A stretch of 64,000 nt of DNA from Winogradskyella marina (GCF_015645385.1 NZ_JADOET010000014.1:27104-91103), one strand, 5' to 3'; numbered from the stretch's first letter, positions 47,288-56,555 are shown. Made by a program: numbers and translations. The notes: generated from the sequence alone by a model not told the origin.

Positions 47288-47740
47288 ATGAAAATTCACC
47301 AATTAGTAACACTTATTATTATATTAAGCTTTTTATCCTGCGACAGATTAGCCAACAAAACTAAAGAAGGTATTAACAGAGGTGGCGAAGTTGTTGGTGA
47401 AAGTGCCACAGAGTTTTTTGAAGGTGTTTCTGAAGGCGTAGATAAAACATTAGAATGTAAAATTATACTTTCTGAAGACTTACAACAAAACGGCTTAAAA
47501 ACTGGCGTTTATGATATTGGCAGCTCATCTAGCAGCAACAATAATAAACTCACCTTATACGTTATCTTTGATGCCGATTTTAATAGAACAGTAATTGCTA
47601 AAGCTTATAATAAAGCTGGATTGGAAATTGGAAGAGCTAAAACCACCATCAGCGGCAAAAATGGAGATGCCGATTATTATGATTTTTTATTTGACGAACG
47701 TACAGATATAGGTTTTAGAAATAAAATCACTATCGAATAA
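47288..47740 (+). CDS. small lipoprotein of unknown function
   Basis: The 150-residue protein has a signal sequence ending in the lipobox SFLSC, with the lipidated Cys at residue 18. The mature part is soluble and ends in a compact beta-rich segment (VIFDADFNRTVIAKAYNK). It has no acidic stretch after the Cys, so periplasmic retention is more likely than surface export. I do not recognise a family. Confidence 0.68.
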   Translation: MKIHQLVTLIIILSFLSCDRLANKTKEGINRGGEVVGESATEFFEGVSEGVDKTLECKIILSEDLQQNGLKTGVYDIGSSSSSNNNKLTLYVIFDADFNRTVIAKAYNKAGLEIGRAKTTISGKNGDADYYDFLFDERTDIGFRNKITIE

Positions 47741-47882
47741 AAAAAACATCTAATTAAAGTTGATTTTTCGCTTATCTGCCCATAACATCTCATTCAAATA
47801 AAAGTAAAGAAATCAATTGTACTCCATTGTATTTCGTTTGTTTATAGCCTAAATTTCAATTAGCTTAGCTTTTTCTTAAATT

Positions 47883-48455
47883 ATGAATTTTACTGACACT
47901 TTAACGGCATTGGTGCCATTTTCAGATGATGAATTAAATGATATTTTGAATCATTTTACAATGAAATCTGTACCAAAAAATGAAACTCTCGTCCATCAAG
48001 GTAAAATCTGTAAATACTTATACTTTATAGAGCAAGGCATGGGTAGAAGTTATTACCTAAATGACAACCAAAAAGACATTACACAATGGTTTTTTGGAAC
48101 AGGAAAATTTATGTCTAGTGCTGATAGTTTTTTTCAAAAAAAACCAAGTTTATATTATTTAGAAGTTCTTGAAGATTCTATTGTATATCTCATTTCTAAA
48201 GAAAAATTAGATGTCTTATTTGCGAAATACCCTAAAATGGAAAAATTAGGTCGACTCGTCATTACCGAAATGTTAACTAATGTGGTTAACAAACTCAATG
48301 CGATTCAATTTCAAACAGCAAGAGAACGCTATGATTATATGCTCGCTGAATTTCCTGATATTGCCTACCAAGTTTCACTAGGTCATATTGCATCTTATTT
48401 AGGCATGGCACAAGAAACATTAAGTCGTATTAGAAGTCAAGATTCTAGCAATTAA
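47883..48455 (+). CDS. Crp/Fnr family transcriptional regulator
   Basis: The 190-residue protein has an N-terminal cyclic-nucleotide-binding-like beta-barrel (about 1-120) and a C-terminal winged helix (HIASYLGMAQETLSRIRS). The strict cAMP-binding arginine pattern is not evident, so the ligand is unknown. It lies 90 bases upstream of a TolC-HlyD-permease operon and is the obvious candidate regulator of it. Confidence 0.85.
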   Translation: MNFTDTLTALVPFSDDELNDILNHFTMKSVPKNETLVHQGKICKYLYFIEQGMGRSYYLNDNQKDITQWFFGTGKFMSSADSFFQKKPSLYYLEVLEDSIVYLISKEKLDVLFAKYPKMEKLGRLVITEMLTNVVNKLNAIQFQTARERYDYMLAEFPDIAYQVSLGHIASYLGMAQETLSRIRSQDSSN

Positions 48456-48513
48456 AATCTAGTATACATTCGCTTTTATGATATAGGTCAAAAATAAATT
48501 AAAAATTCAGTAA

Positions 48514-48521
48514 TACCTTTG
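48514..48521 (+). promoter_or_regulatory. -7 box of the export operon promoter
   Basis: TACCTTTG matches TAnnTTTG and lies 24 bases before the TolC start codon. The operon thus appears to have its own promoter apart from the Crp-like gene. Confidence 0.4.
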
Positions 48522-48545
48522 TATAGTAATTAAAAACTATGCAAA

Positions 48546-49919
48546 ATGAACATAAATAAAGTCACCTTAAATTGTGTTTTACTGCTACTTGCAACCGTAA
48601 TTCCGACTGTAATTTCGGCACAAGAATTAGATCCAATACTAAAAGATTTAATCCATAAAGGACTTCATAAAAATTACACGCTAAAGCGTAATCAAATTGA
48701 ATCTGAGCAAGCCAAAGTAGATCAACAAATGGCGAAATCAGTTTTCTTGCCAAAGATTACTTTCAACGGAAGTTACACACGATTAAATGATGATATTACC
48801 TTTGACGATGATACTCAAACATTATTAATAGAGACACAAAAACTCATCATCAAAGATGCCATCGGATTGCCTTTTAACTCACCATTTCCCGAAGACATCC
48901 CGTTGCAAGAAGCTGCAAATCTACAAGACAAGAATATTTTAAAATCTTCAGTAGATTTAGATTGGGTTTTATTTAGTGGATTTGAAGCTAGCAATGCGCT
49001 TAAAGCAAGTAAACACAAAGAATCTTCATTAAATTATGCAGGTCTTGCCGAAGCCGATAAATTGGCTTTACAAATTATTGAAACTTACGATAAATTGGCG
49101 CTTGTAAAAGCTTCTGAAAAAGTTTTAACGACCACTGAAAATTATTTAAACGAACAAGCCTATTACGTCAAGAAAGCGATTGAAAATGGGTTAACAACAC
49201 CTATAAGTCGAAAAAAAATTGAACTCGCTCAACAACAGCTTGCAGCAAAACAACTCGATTTTAGACATAAAAACACGCTATTAATAGAAGTGCTTCATCA
49301 ATTGACAGGTGAACCCAAAGCGCGCTTAAAATTACTCAATCCTGAGCTACATGTATTTTCATTTAGTGACGCTTCTAACACAGAAAAACGGAATGAAATT
49401 AAAGCCTTAGAAGAGGCTGAAAAAGCCACAAATTATAAAGTAAAACTGGAGAAAAGTAGCTTTATTCCCAAAATTGCTATTAAAGGTCATTACGAATTTA
49501 TAGAAGATGATTTATCCTTATTAGATCCACAATGGTTTATAGGAGCTGGGATAAAATGGTCTATTTTCGATGGGAATACATCCCGATTAAAAAGCAAAAA
49601 AACACAGTTAGAAAGTCAAAAACTTAGAGCGCAAATTACGGATGCCAATGAAATGATTGCTTTGAGTATTACAAAAGCTCAATTAACTTATGAAGCTGCA
49701 TTAGAAAACACTAAAATAGTTGAAAAAGAAATTGAATTAGCTAGTGATACTTACGACCTAATTAACAAACAATACAAAAATAATTTGGCTTCAATCAATG
49801 ATGTGCTCGATGCTTTAAACGATTTAGAAAAAGCAAATTTTAAACTGCAAGAATCTTTCTATAACGAACGAAGAGCTGTTGCAGATTTACGCCATGCTAA
49901 AGGCATACTTACTTATTAA
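48546..49919 (+). CDS. TolC family outer-membrane efflux protein
   Basis: The 457-residue protein starts with a signal peptide (about residues 1-26, ending VISAQ) and consists of long helices with TolC-like heptads (QIIETYDKLALVKASEK and TYDLINKQYKNNLASINDVLDALND), the structure of outer-membrane factors. It would form the exit duct for the permease encoded downstream. The stop codon is just before the next gene, so they are co-transcribed. Confidence 0.87.
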   Translation: MNINKVTLNCVLLLLATVIPTVISAQELDPILKDLIHKGLHKNYTLKRNQIESEQAKVDQQMAKSVFLPKITFNGSYTRLNDDITFDDDTQTLLIETQKLIIKDAIGLPFNSPFPEDIPLQEAANLQDKNILKSSVDLDWVLFSGFEASNALKASKHKESSLNYAGLAEADKLALQIIETYDKLALVKASEKVLTTTENYLNEQAYYVKKAIENGLTTPISRKKIELAQQQLAAKQLDFRHKNTLLIEVLHQLTGEPKARLKLLNPELHVFSFSDASNTEKRNEIKALEEAEKATNYKVKLEKSSFIPKIAIKGHYEFIEDDLSLLDPQWFIGAGIKWSIFDGNTSRLKSKKTQLESQKLRAQITDANEMIALSITKAQLTYEAALENTKIVEKEIELASDTYDLINKQYKNNLASINDVLDALNDLEKANFKLQESFYNERRAVADLRHAKGILTY

Positions 49920-49940
49920 TTGAACAATAAACGATATAAA

Positions 49941-50900
49941 ATGAATACTTATAAAACACTCATCTTAAGCTTTTTTACGCTGTTACTCTTTCAATCTTGT
50001 AATCACGAAAAAATTACACCAAATAGAGGAAAAGTAAAATTTGAAACCATTGCAGTAAGCAGTAAAATCGCAGGACGAATCCATACGATATATGTTGAAG
50101 AAGGGCAAACTGTAAAAAAAGGTGATACGCTAGCATTGATTAACATACCAGAAGTGAATGCTAAAATGTTACAAGCCGAAGGTGCTATTAAAGCAGCACA
50201 AGGCCAGTTAGACATGGCTTTTAATGGGGCGACGTCTGAACAGTTTAGTCAGATTGAAGGCCAATTAGCAGCCGGAAAAGCACAATTAGAATTTGCACAA
50301 GAATCCTACGGAAGATTGAAAAACATGTATAATGATTCGTTAATAAGTCAACAACAATTTGACGAAGTTAAAATGAAACTCAACATGGCAAAAGCACAGG
50401 TTGCAAGTTTAGAAGCCAAACGCGATGAAGTAAAAAAAGGGACCCGATCTGAACAAATAGAACAAGCCAAAGGGCAGCTAGAACGTGCACAAGGAGCAAA
50501 AGAAGAGGTGATTTCTGCCTCAAACGAACAGTATGTAATTGCACCAGCAGCCATGTCTATAGAGACTATAAGTTTAGAAGAAGGTGAATTACTAACACCT
50601 GGATTCACCTTATTTAATGGCTATAAAACGGATAGCGTCTATTTCAGATTTACAATTCCAGAATCAAAAATTTATGATTTTGAAGTCGGACAAGAACTCA
50701 CACTTATAAATCCTTACACCAAGGTAGAAACCGAAGCTAAAATTGTAGCTATAAAACAATTGGCGCAGTATGCCGATATTACAAGCACAGCACCTTTGTA
50801 CCAATTATCGGAATCTATTTATGAATTAAAAGTTGTACCGACTGTAGATGTTTCAGAACAACAATTTTACACCAACGCAACCATTCTCATAAAAAGCTAA
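49941..50900 (+). CDS. HlyD-type membrane-fusion lipoprotein
   Basis: Starting at ATG 49941 gives 319 residues with a lipobox, LFQSCN, placing the lipidated Cys near residue 20; a TTG at 49920 would add a non-family extension. Features are the barrel start GRIHTIYVEEGQTVKKGDTLA, a long coiled-coil hairpin (about 65-165) and the beta-barrel with the gate-like FRFTIPESKIYDF. It bridges the TolC duct and the inner-membrane permease. Confidence 0.87.
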   Translation: MNTYKTLILSFFTLLLFQSCNHEKITPNRGKVKFETIAVSSKIAGRIHTIYVEEGQTVKKGDTLALINIPEVNAKMLQAEGAIKAAQGQLDMAFNGATSEQFSQIEGQLAAGKAQLEFAQESYGRLKNMYNDSLISQQQFDEVKMKLNMAKAQVASLEAKRDEVKKGTRSEQIEQAKGQLERAQGAKEEVISASNEQYVIAPAAMSIETISLEEGELLTPGFTLFNGYKTDSVYFRFTIPESKIYDFEVGQELTLINPYTKVETEAKIVAIKQLAQYADITSTAPLYQLSESIYELKVVPTVDVSEQQFYTNATILIKS

Positions 50901-50903
50901 GCC

Positions 50904-52073
50904 ATGAAAAGATTTATAAGCCTCCTTAAGGTTGAGTTTAAACGTATTTTTTCGAATGGTGTTTTGCTAGCAATTTTTTTTGGAGCACCAATTGGTTATG
51001 GCATTTTGTTTGGCTTTGTCTATCAACAAGCAAAAGTTATCGATTTACCCGTTGTCATTGTAGACCAAGACCAAAGTCCTACAACTGATAAAATTATAGA
51101 TGCTTTTGAAGACAATGAAGTTTTATTGGTAACGGATGTGCGTTTTACTGATGGCAATATTGTAAATGAAATGCCTGTGGAACAATATGCTGCAGTTATA
51201 ACGTTTCCTTCAGATTTTGAAAAAAACCTATTACAAAAAAAGCATCCAGAAGTTCGGATAGATCTTAACATGGCTAATATTTTAAATGCTAATACGGCAA
51301 GTAAAAATATAAGTACCGTTTTAATGACCATAAATGCTGGCATAGAAATCGAAGCACTCAAAAAACAAGGGCTTCATCCTAAGCAAGCCAAAGTGACTTA
51401 CGAGAGTTTTAAAATTAATTTTAATAAACTTTACAATTCCACAGGTAACTATATCACTTTTATGTTACCAGGCTTACTTGCAGCCATTATGCAACAGGTT
51501 ATTTTCTTGGCTATGGCCTTAGTTTTTTCAAGAGATTTTGAAGATGGTTATTTCATCACCTTAACAAAAGAAAGCAAATCATCACTCTATCACATCGCAT
51601 TAAAAGCGACTCCTTTTATCATTATGCTACCAATTATGTGGCTACTAATAAGTCTGCTCTTTCCTTATTTTAATATTACAGCTGGTATTTTTAATATGCC
51701 AATGATTGTTCTAACCTTATTATTGACCCTTGCTTCTATGGGAATTGGTATGCTTTTTTCTATGGCTATACCTAATCAACTGAAAGCGACAGAATTATTA
51801 ATGGTCATTTCTACGCCTGCATTTATACTAAGTGGGTTTACTTGGCCAACGTTAGCTATACCAGATTTTATTACTAGCGTTGCTCAGTTTATTCCTGTGA
51901 CGCAATACTTAAGTGGATTTAGAAAAGTGGCGTTCTATGGAGGTGATTTGTCCTCTGCCGCATCAGAAATAAAAATTTTAATACTTATAATTATTGTCAC
52001 TTTTATAGCGATGATTATTCTGCTTCAATATAAGATTAATGCCGCTGTAAAAAAACAACAAAAACAGCTTTAA
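50904..52073 (+). CDS. ABC-2 type transporter permease (YhhJ/YbhR-like)
   Basis: The 389-residue protein has an N-terminal helix, a large periplasmic domain (about residues 40-175) and a cluster of five or six membrane helices near the C-terminus, the ABC-2 permease layout. ABC-2 permeases normally need an ATPase, but the next gene is an unrelated NTF2-like one and none precedes. An ATPase encoded elsewhere, or a reduced exporter, would be needed. It begins 3 bases after the HlyD stop. Confidence 0.83.
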   Translation: MKRFISLLKVEFKRIFSNGVLLAIFFGAPIGYGILFGFVYQQAKVIDLPVVIVDQDQSPTTDKIIDAFEDNEVLLVTDVRFTDGNIVNEMPVEQYAAVITFPSDFEKNLLQKKHPEVRIDLNMANILNANTASKNISTVLMTINAGIEIEALKKQGLHPKQAKVTYESFKINFNKLYNSTGNYITFMLPGLLAAIMQQVIFLAMALVFSRDFEDGYFITLTKESKSSLYHIALKATPFIIMLPIMWLLISLLFPYFNITAGIFNMPMIVLTLLLTLASMGIGMLFSMAIPNQLKATELLMVISTPAFILSGFTWPTLAIPDFITSVAQFIPVTQYLSGFRKVAFYGGDLSSAASEIKILILIIIVTFIAMIILLQYKINAAVKKQQKQL

Positions 52074-52148
52074 AATCACTAAAACAGATACTTAAAACAT
52101 TCATTAAACACCATAATCCGAAAAATTTGAGGAACCTATCTCAATCAA

Positions 52149-52176
52149 AAAAGCCATCTAATTATAGATGGCTTTT
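52149..52176 (+). terminator. intrinsic terminator of the export operon
   Basis: AAAAGCCATCTA (52149-52160) pairs with TAGATGGCTTTT (52165-52176) with a 4-base loop. It lies 75 bases after the permease stop and before the NTF2-like gene. Confidence 0.78.
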
Positions 52177-52285
52177 CGATTTCATAGCAATTAAATCCCA
52201 TTCGAATGAAAGAATATGAATCAATAGCACGATACTTATGTATTTTTGTATGGCATGGTTTTAATAAAACTAATAAAAGAATCTA

Positions 52286-52753
52286 ATGGAAAACATCATA
52301 AAAACATTTTACACAGCTTTAAATAATTGTGATGGTCCAACAATGGCATCATGCTACCATGACGCTATTGTGTTTGAAGATCCTGCGTTTGGAATTTTGA
52401 AAGGAGAACGCGCTAAAGCAATGTGGTTAATGCTTTGCGAATCACAAAACGAAACTAATTTTAATGTTGAATTCTCAAATGTAAATGCTAACGATAACAG
52501 TGGTTCAGCTCATTGGGAAGCGCACTATACCTTTAGCAAAACCGGACGAAAAGTCCATAATAAAATTGATGCTAAATTTGAATTTAAAGATGGCCTAATC
52601 ATTAAACACACAGATGAATTTGACTTACACAAATGGGCAAAACAAGCTTTAGGAATTAAAGGTATTTTCTTTGGTGGCATGCGCTTTTTTAAAAATAAGC
52701 TTCAAAGTCAGACAAATTACATGTTAGATAATTATATAAAAAAAGCCGTTTAA
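52286..52753 (+). CDS. SnoaL/NTF2-like fold protein
   Basis: The 155-residue protein has an NTF2-like cone fold, recognisable from IIKTFYTALNNCDGPTMASCYHDAIVFEDP at the N-terminus and the HWEAHYTFSKTGRKVHNKI strand. The family includes ketosteroid isomerase-like enzymes and binding proteins; no catalytic role can be assigned. A -7-like box TATTTTTG (52241-52248) lies 37 bases upstream. Its stop codon is part of the next terminator hairpin. Confidence 0.75.
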   Translation: MENIIKTFYTALNNCDGPTMASCYHDAIVFEDPAFGILKGERAKAMWLMLCESQNETNFNVEFSNVNANDNSGSAHWEAHYTFSKTGRKVHNKIDAKFEFKDGLIIKHTDEFDLHKWAKQALGIKGIFFGGMRFFKNKLQSQTNYMLDNYIKKAV

Positions 52754-52768
52754 AATAAATTAAACGGC
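52738..52768. terminator. bidirectional intrinsic terminator
   Basis: GCCGTTTAA (52745-52753) pairs with TTAAACGGC (52760-52768) with a 6-base loop. A run of seven A precedes it, so it works best on the minus strand for the lipoprotein gene at 52794. The TAA stop of the NTF2-like gene is inside the stem. Confidence 0.75.
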
Positions 52769-52793
52769 CTTCTACTGTTAAACACTTTTCAGT

Positions 52794-53831
52794 TTAATCT
52801 TCTAAATATACTGATGAGGCTGATGCAAGTGCACTATTAAAAGTAGGCGCAATATCTCCACCTGCTGTAAAATTAGAAAAGCCTAAAATACGACCGCCAC
52901 CGTTTCCAGCTTCAGCAATATAAATGATCTCGTTATCTGAATCATAAGCAACATCAACAGGATTCCCCATCAAGGTTGAAGCTCCAGAAACTCTTACTTG
53001 ATTTCCGGCAACAGCCATTGTTTCACCATCTGAAACGGCATTAAATTTATTGGTAAAACCAGCTATAATATGAAAACCACCATCATCTTGTCCATTTGAC
53101 GCTTCACCGATATCGGTCATAATCAATGTATCGGTAGAATCATCATAAGTAATACCATGTGTCCTTACGATTCCTTCAATTGCAATTCGTTTTGAAGCAC
53201 TAACTGTAGCATCTGTATTATTTGATAAGAAATCATTAAATACAGCTAATTCATTTGTAGCATCAACAACTGCATAAAGATCGTTATCATTAAATGTAAT
53301 TCCCCAAAGTTTAAATTCTGTAGTAATTACGTTTCTTAATGTAAAACTAGATCCATCAAATGAATAGATAAATAACCTTCCGTCTGGTGTCATTTCATCG
53401 CCATCTACATCGGCATTATCTGCTACAACAAATAAATTTCCATTTACTGCAACTTCTCTAGGACTAGACATATCGCTAGTTCCCGCGAAATTTATATTTA
53501 ATATACTTTCTGTTACTAAGTCGTCAATATTAGCAAAACCTTCTAAACTATTTCCTGATCTTGATGCCTGAAACACAGATTCCGAATCATCATCATAATA
53601 TATGCCGTCTGCTGCAGTGGTAGTTGTAATTAATGTTTTTGTTTCAACCATTTGGTCCGATTCAAAATCATATACTGAAATATTTCCATTTGAATTATTG
53701 GAAGCATATACGGTTACAGAATCGTAATCGTCGTTCCCTCCATCATTGTCATCATCATCGCTACAAGATGTAAACGATACACCAATAGCTAAAACTAATG
53801 CACACATTGAATTGAAGTTCCTTTTAATCAT
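52794..53831 (-). CDS. putative surface lipoprotein, beta-propeller
   Basis: Starting at Met 53831 gives 345 residues with a lipobox SFTSC (Cys23). It is followed by SDDDDNDGGNDD, and Cys-Ser-Asp-Asp-Asp-Asp matches the lipoprotein export signal that sends Bacteroidota lipoproteins to the cell surface. The rest has repeated blades with patterns like NGNLFVVADNADVDGD and NDLYAVVDATNELAVF, fitting a propeller. Function is unknown. An in-frame Met 6 residues earlier (53849) is possible but does not change the signal. Confidence 0.78.
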   Translation of the reverse strand: MIKRNFNSMCALVLAIGVSFTSCSDDDDNDGGNDDYDSVTVYASNNSNGNISVYDFESDQMVETKTLITTTTAADGIYYDDDSESVFQASRSGNSLEGFANIDDLVTESILNINFAGTSDMSSPREVAVNGNLFVVADNADVDGDEMTPDGRLFIYSFDGSSFTLRNVITTEFKLWGITFNDNDLYAVVDATNELAVFNDFLSNNTDATVSASKRIAIEGIVRTHGITYDDSTDTLIMTDIGEASNGQDDGGFHIIAGFTNKFNAVSDGETMAVAGNQVRVSGASTLMGNPVDVAYDSDNEIIYIAEAGNGGGRILGFSNFTAGGDIAPTFNSALASASSVYLED

Positions 53832-54155
53832 AAATTTTTCTTTAATCATAATTGAGTTTTTTTGTTAGTTGTTTGTTTCTATTAATATATACGTAGTTAT
53901 TCAATCTTGGTTTTAAAAAAACGCGCTACAAAAACACACCAACTCATTACATTCTGACTTCTAACAAATTACAGGTTTAGTTTTATAAATATTTTAACAA
54001 TTAAAAAGGTAGGAAATATCTAAAAAAGAAAAAGCCATCTAATTACTTAGACAGCTTTTTACGACAAATAACAATGTTTCTTTTTAGGGACTTACGTTTA
54101 CTTTATGTTTCATTGTGTTAAGAATACTTCAAATGTTATGCCAAAGTATATGGGT
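53832..54155. other. intergenic region with terminator and lipoprotein promoter
   Basis: Apart from the terminator listed below, the 320 bases before the lipoprotein gene hold no gene or RNA that I can support. It must include the promoter of the minus-strand lipoprotein gene. Confidence 0.45.
54022..54060 (-). terminator. intrinsic terminator of the kdsB operon
   Basis: On the minus strand AAAAAGCTGTCTAA (54060-54047) pairs with TTAGATGGCTTTTT (54042-54029), including two G-U pairs, with a 4-base loop and T-rich sequence after it. It lies about 100 bases beyond the PlsC-like gene, at the end of the operon. Confidence 0.75.
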
Positions 54156-54704
54156 TTAACTATAGGCCTTTACTTTTCCTTCAACACCTTTAAAAAAAGC
54201 TTTCATTGTTTTAAAATCGGCTTCAATATTATCTGTTGGATAAAACGGCTCTGATATTTTATTCTGTTTATTCTTAAAGTCTAGTGTAAACATTATGATG
54301 GGCACATTAGCTTTTTTGGCGATATAGTAAAATCCTGTTTTCCAGTTTTCTACTTTTTTTCTTGTGCCTTCTGGTGCTAATGTTAATCGGAATTCATCTG
54401 TATCATTAAATAATTTGGCTATTGCTTCCACTTTATTTTGTCCAGAAGTTCTATCTAAAGCGCGTCCGCCAATGGCTCTAAAATAGTAACCAAATGGCCA
54501 AGTGAACAATTCCTTCTTACCGACAAAGTTGGTTTTAACATTGCTTAATTTACGAAGCAAAACACCAATATAAAAGTCGTGCCAACTGGTATGAGGCACA
54601 GCTATAATCACTGATTTTTTAATGGTATCTTTAGAAAAGTTAGTGTTACCAACAACCTTCCAACCTAATACTTTAAAGTAAATGAATTTGGCTAACCAGC
54701 GCAT
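54156..54704 (-). CDS. PlsC-like 1-acyl-glycerol-3-phosphate acyltransferase family protein
   Basis: The 182-residue protein has the acyltransferase motif HTSWHD (HX4D) and the substrate motif APEGTRKK, and a small N-terminal hydrophobic patch (KFIYFKVLGWKVVG). It is shorter than most PlsC proteins, as are relatives linked to lipid A or lipid modification. The gene starts 1 base after the KdnB-like gene and is the last of the kdsB operon, so a Kdo-linked lipid acceptor is a reasonable but untested guess. Confidence 0.8.
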   Translation of the reverse strand: MRWLAKFIYFKVLGWKVVGNTNFSKDTIKKSVIIAVPHTSWHDFYIGVLLRKLSNVKTNFVGKKELFTWPFGYYFRAIGGRALDRTSGQNKVEAIAKLFNDTDEFRLTLAPEGTRKKVENWKTGFYYIAKKANVPIIMFTLDFKNKQNKISEPFYPTDNIEADFKTMKAFFKGVEGKVKAYS

Positions 54705-54705
54705 G

Positions 54706-55788
54706 TTACATTTTTTTGTAAAGCTCTAAAAGCTTTTGTCTGGTCATTATGGTTTTCCAGTTTTTACCTATTGCATTTTCCCAAAGTGGTTCTAAACTCA
54801 AGGCCACATCAATCATAGTGTCAAACTGATCTTCATCTAAATCCGCACAAATGCCTTGAGGTATTTCAATATTGTGCTTGGCCTTCATTTGTTTGAAAAT
54901 AGCCACACCTTCAGGATAATAATCTTCTAAATGATCGAAAACAATACAGTTACCAACACCATGTTTAACACCTAAAAGATACCCTAGACCATAACTCATA
55001 GCATGTGCGACACCAACTTGCGAATAGGCAATACTCATTCCTCCATGCCAAGACGCCATCATTAATTTGTCTTGCGATTCTTCAGCACTTAAGGTGTCTT
55101 CTAAAAATATTTCTTTGCAAAGTTCATAGGCTTTTTCACCATAACTTTCACTAAAGGCATTGAGATACGTTCCTGTAAGCGACTCTACACAGTGTACAAA
55201 ACAATCCATTCCTGTATAAAACCACTGATTTTTTGGTACATCTTTGGTTAATTCCGGATCTAATATAACTTGATCAAAAGGCGTGTAATCACTATTTATA
55301 CCTAATTTACGAACTGGACCAGTTAAAATTGTAGTTCTAGAGACTTCTGCTCCTGTACCAGAAATTGTAGGAATACCAACATGGTAAATCGCTGGATATT
55401 TAATTAAATCCCACCCTTGGTAATCTTTAGACTCTCCTTTATTGGTTAACATTAACGACACTGCTTTTGCAACATCTAAAACAGTACCACCACCAATACC
55501 AATAATACCAGACGGAAGCTCACTATTTTCTAAAATAATTTCTTCTACTAACTGATCTATTTGATCCGTTCTTGGTTCTTCGTTCGTAGGTACATATATA
55601 ATCTTATCCTTGTAGGACAATGTAATACGTGACGTTAACCAATGATTGCCTTTAAAGACATCATCTACATAAAAAATAAATGGTGCGTTGCGTCCTTTGC
55701 GCTTTGGGGCGAGAATTTCATCGAGTTGATTAAAACTTCCGCGTCCATAAACTACTCTGGACACCATTGGATAATTTTTGAATATCAT
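54706..55788 (-). CDS. iron-containing alcohol dehydrogenase, KdnB-like Kdo 8-oxidase
   Basis: The 360-residue protein has the iron-containing ADH fold: NAD-binding GIGGGTVLDVAKA (about 97-110) and metal ligands in MDCFVHCVE (about 195), AHAMSYGLGYLLGVKHGVGN (about 265-285). Its neighbours are kdsB and a HAD protein, which points to KdnB, the enzyme that oxidises Kdo at C8 in Shewanella before transamination to 8-amino-Kdo. No KdnA-type aminotransferase gene is in the window. General alcohol oxidation is the alternative. Confidence 0.72.
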   Translation of the reverse strand: MIFKNYPMVSRVVYGRGSFNQLDEILAPKRKGRNAPFIFYVDDVFKGNHWLTSRITLSYKDKIIYVPTNEEPRTDQIDQLVEEIILENSELPSGIIGIGGGTVLDVAKAVSLMLTNKGESKDYQGWDLIKYPAIYHVGIPTISGTGAEVSRTTILTGPVRKLGINSDYTPFDQVILDPELTKDVPKNQWFYTGMDCFVHCVESLTGTYLNAFSESYGEKAYELCKEIFLEDTLSAEESQDKLMMASWHGGMSIAYSQVGVAHAMSYGLGYLLGVKHGVGNCIVFDHLEDYYPEGVAIFKQMKAKHNIEIPQGICADLDEDQFDTMIDVALSLEPLWENAIGKNWKTIMTRQKLLELYKKM

Positions 55789-55823
55789 TTACTTTATATC
55801 TTTAACAAAAATAACAACTTAGT

Positions 55824-56537
55824 TTAATTATGAGCACTGAATAAATCTAAAATTTCAGTTAAACTATTAACCGTTTTAAATTCAGAACCATTTGCTTCTT
55901 TTTTACTTACCGTTTCATGTTGCCATGTGGTATGAAAAGGTACATGAATTGCTTTTGAACCAATGTTAACTAATGGTAAAATATCAGACTTTAACGAGTT
56001 ACCAACCATTAAAAATGATTCTGGCTCTATATCTAATCGTTTTAATAACTGTATATAATTGGTATCATGCTTTTCACTTAATACTTCTATATGGTGAAAA
56101 TATTTTAACAATCCGGATTTTTCTAATTTTCGTTCTTGGTCTAACAAATCACCTTTGGTGGCAACAATTAATCTGTAATCTTTAGACAATTCTTTTAATA
56201 CATCCTCTACTCCATTTAACAGCTCAATAGGTTTGTTAATCATATCTTTACCGATATCTAATATTTTAGAAATTACAGTATTAGACACTGTTCCATTAGA
56301 TAATTCTACAGCCAACTCTATCATGGATAAAATAAACCCCTTTACCCCATAACCGTAGGTTGGTAGGTTTACCATTTCCATTTTAAATAGTTCTTGGTCT
56401 ATTTTATTTGGTGTCTCGTAATGCGATAATAACTGTCCTACTTCTTCTTCTGCGTCTCTAAAATAGGTTTCATTAACCCATAACGTATCGTCAGCATCGA
56501 AACCTATTACTTTTATGTTTTTATATTCTTTATTCAA
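55824..56537 (-). CDS. HAD family hydrolase (possibly Kdo-related phosphatase)
   Basis: The 237-residue protein has HAD motif I DADDTLWVNE, motif II LIVATKG and a later motif VGNSLKSDILP, with a helical cap between about residues 20 and 110. The cap makes it larger than KdsC, which has none, so it is not a standard Kdo-8-phosphate phosphatase. Its place between kdsB and a KdnB-like gene nevertheless suggests a role in the same pathway. Confidence 0.75.
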   Translation of the reverse strand: MNKEYKNIKVIGFDADDTLWVNETYFRDAEEEVGQLLSHYETPNKIDQELFKMEMVNLPTYGYGVKGFILSMIELAVELSNGTVSNTVISKILDIGKDMINKPIELLNGVEDVLKELSKDYRLIVATKGDLLDQERKLEKSGLLKYFHHIEVLSEKHDTNYIQLLKRLDIEPESFLMVGNSLKSDILPLVNIGSKAIHVPFHTTWQHETVSKKEANGSEFKTVNSLTEILDLFSAHN

Positions 56538-56555
56538 TTCACTTTATATTTTTTT

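Noticed and set aside
49920..49940. TTG start for the HlyD gene
   Set aside because: The ATG at 49941 gives a proper lipoprotein signal; the longer form adds only a charged extension.
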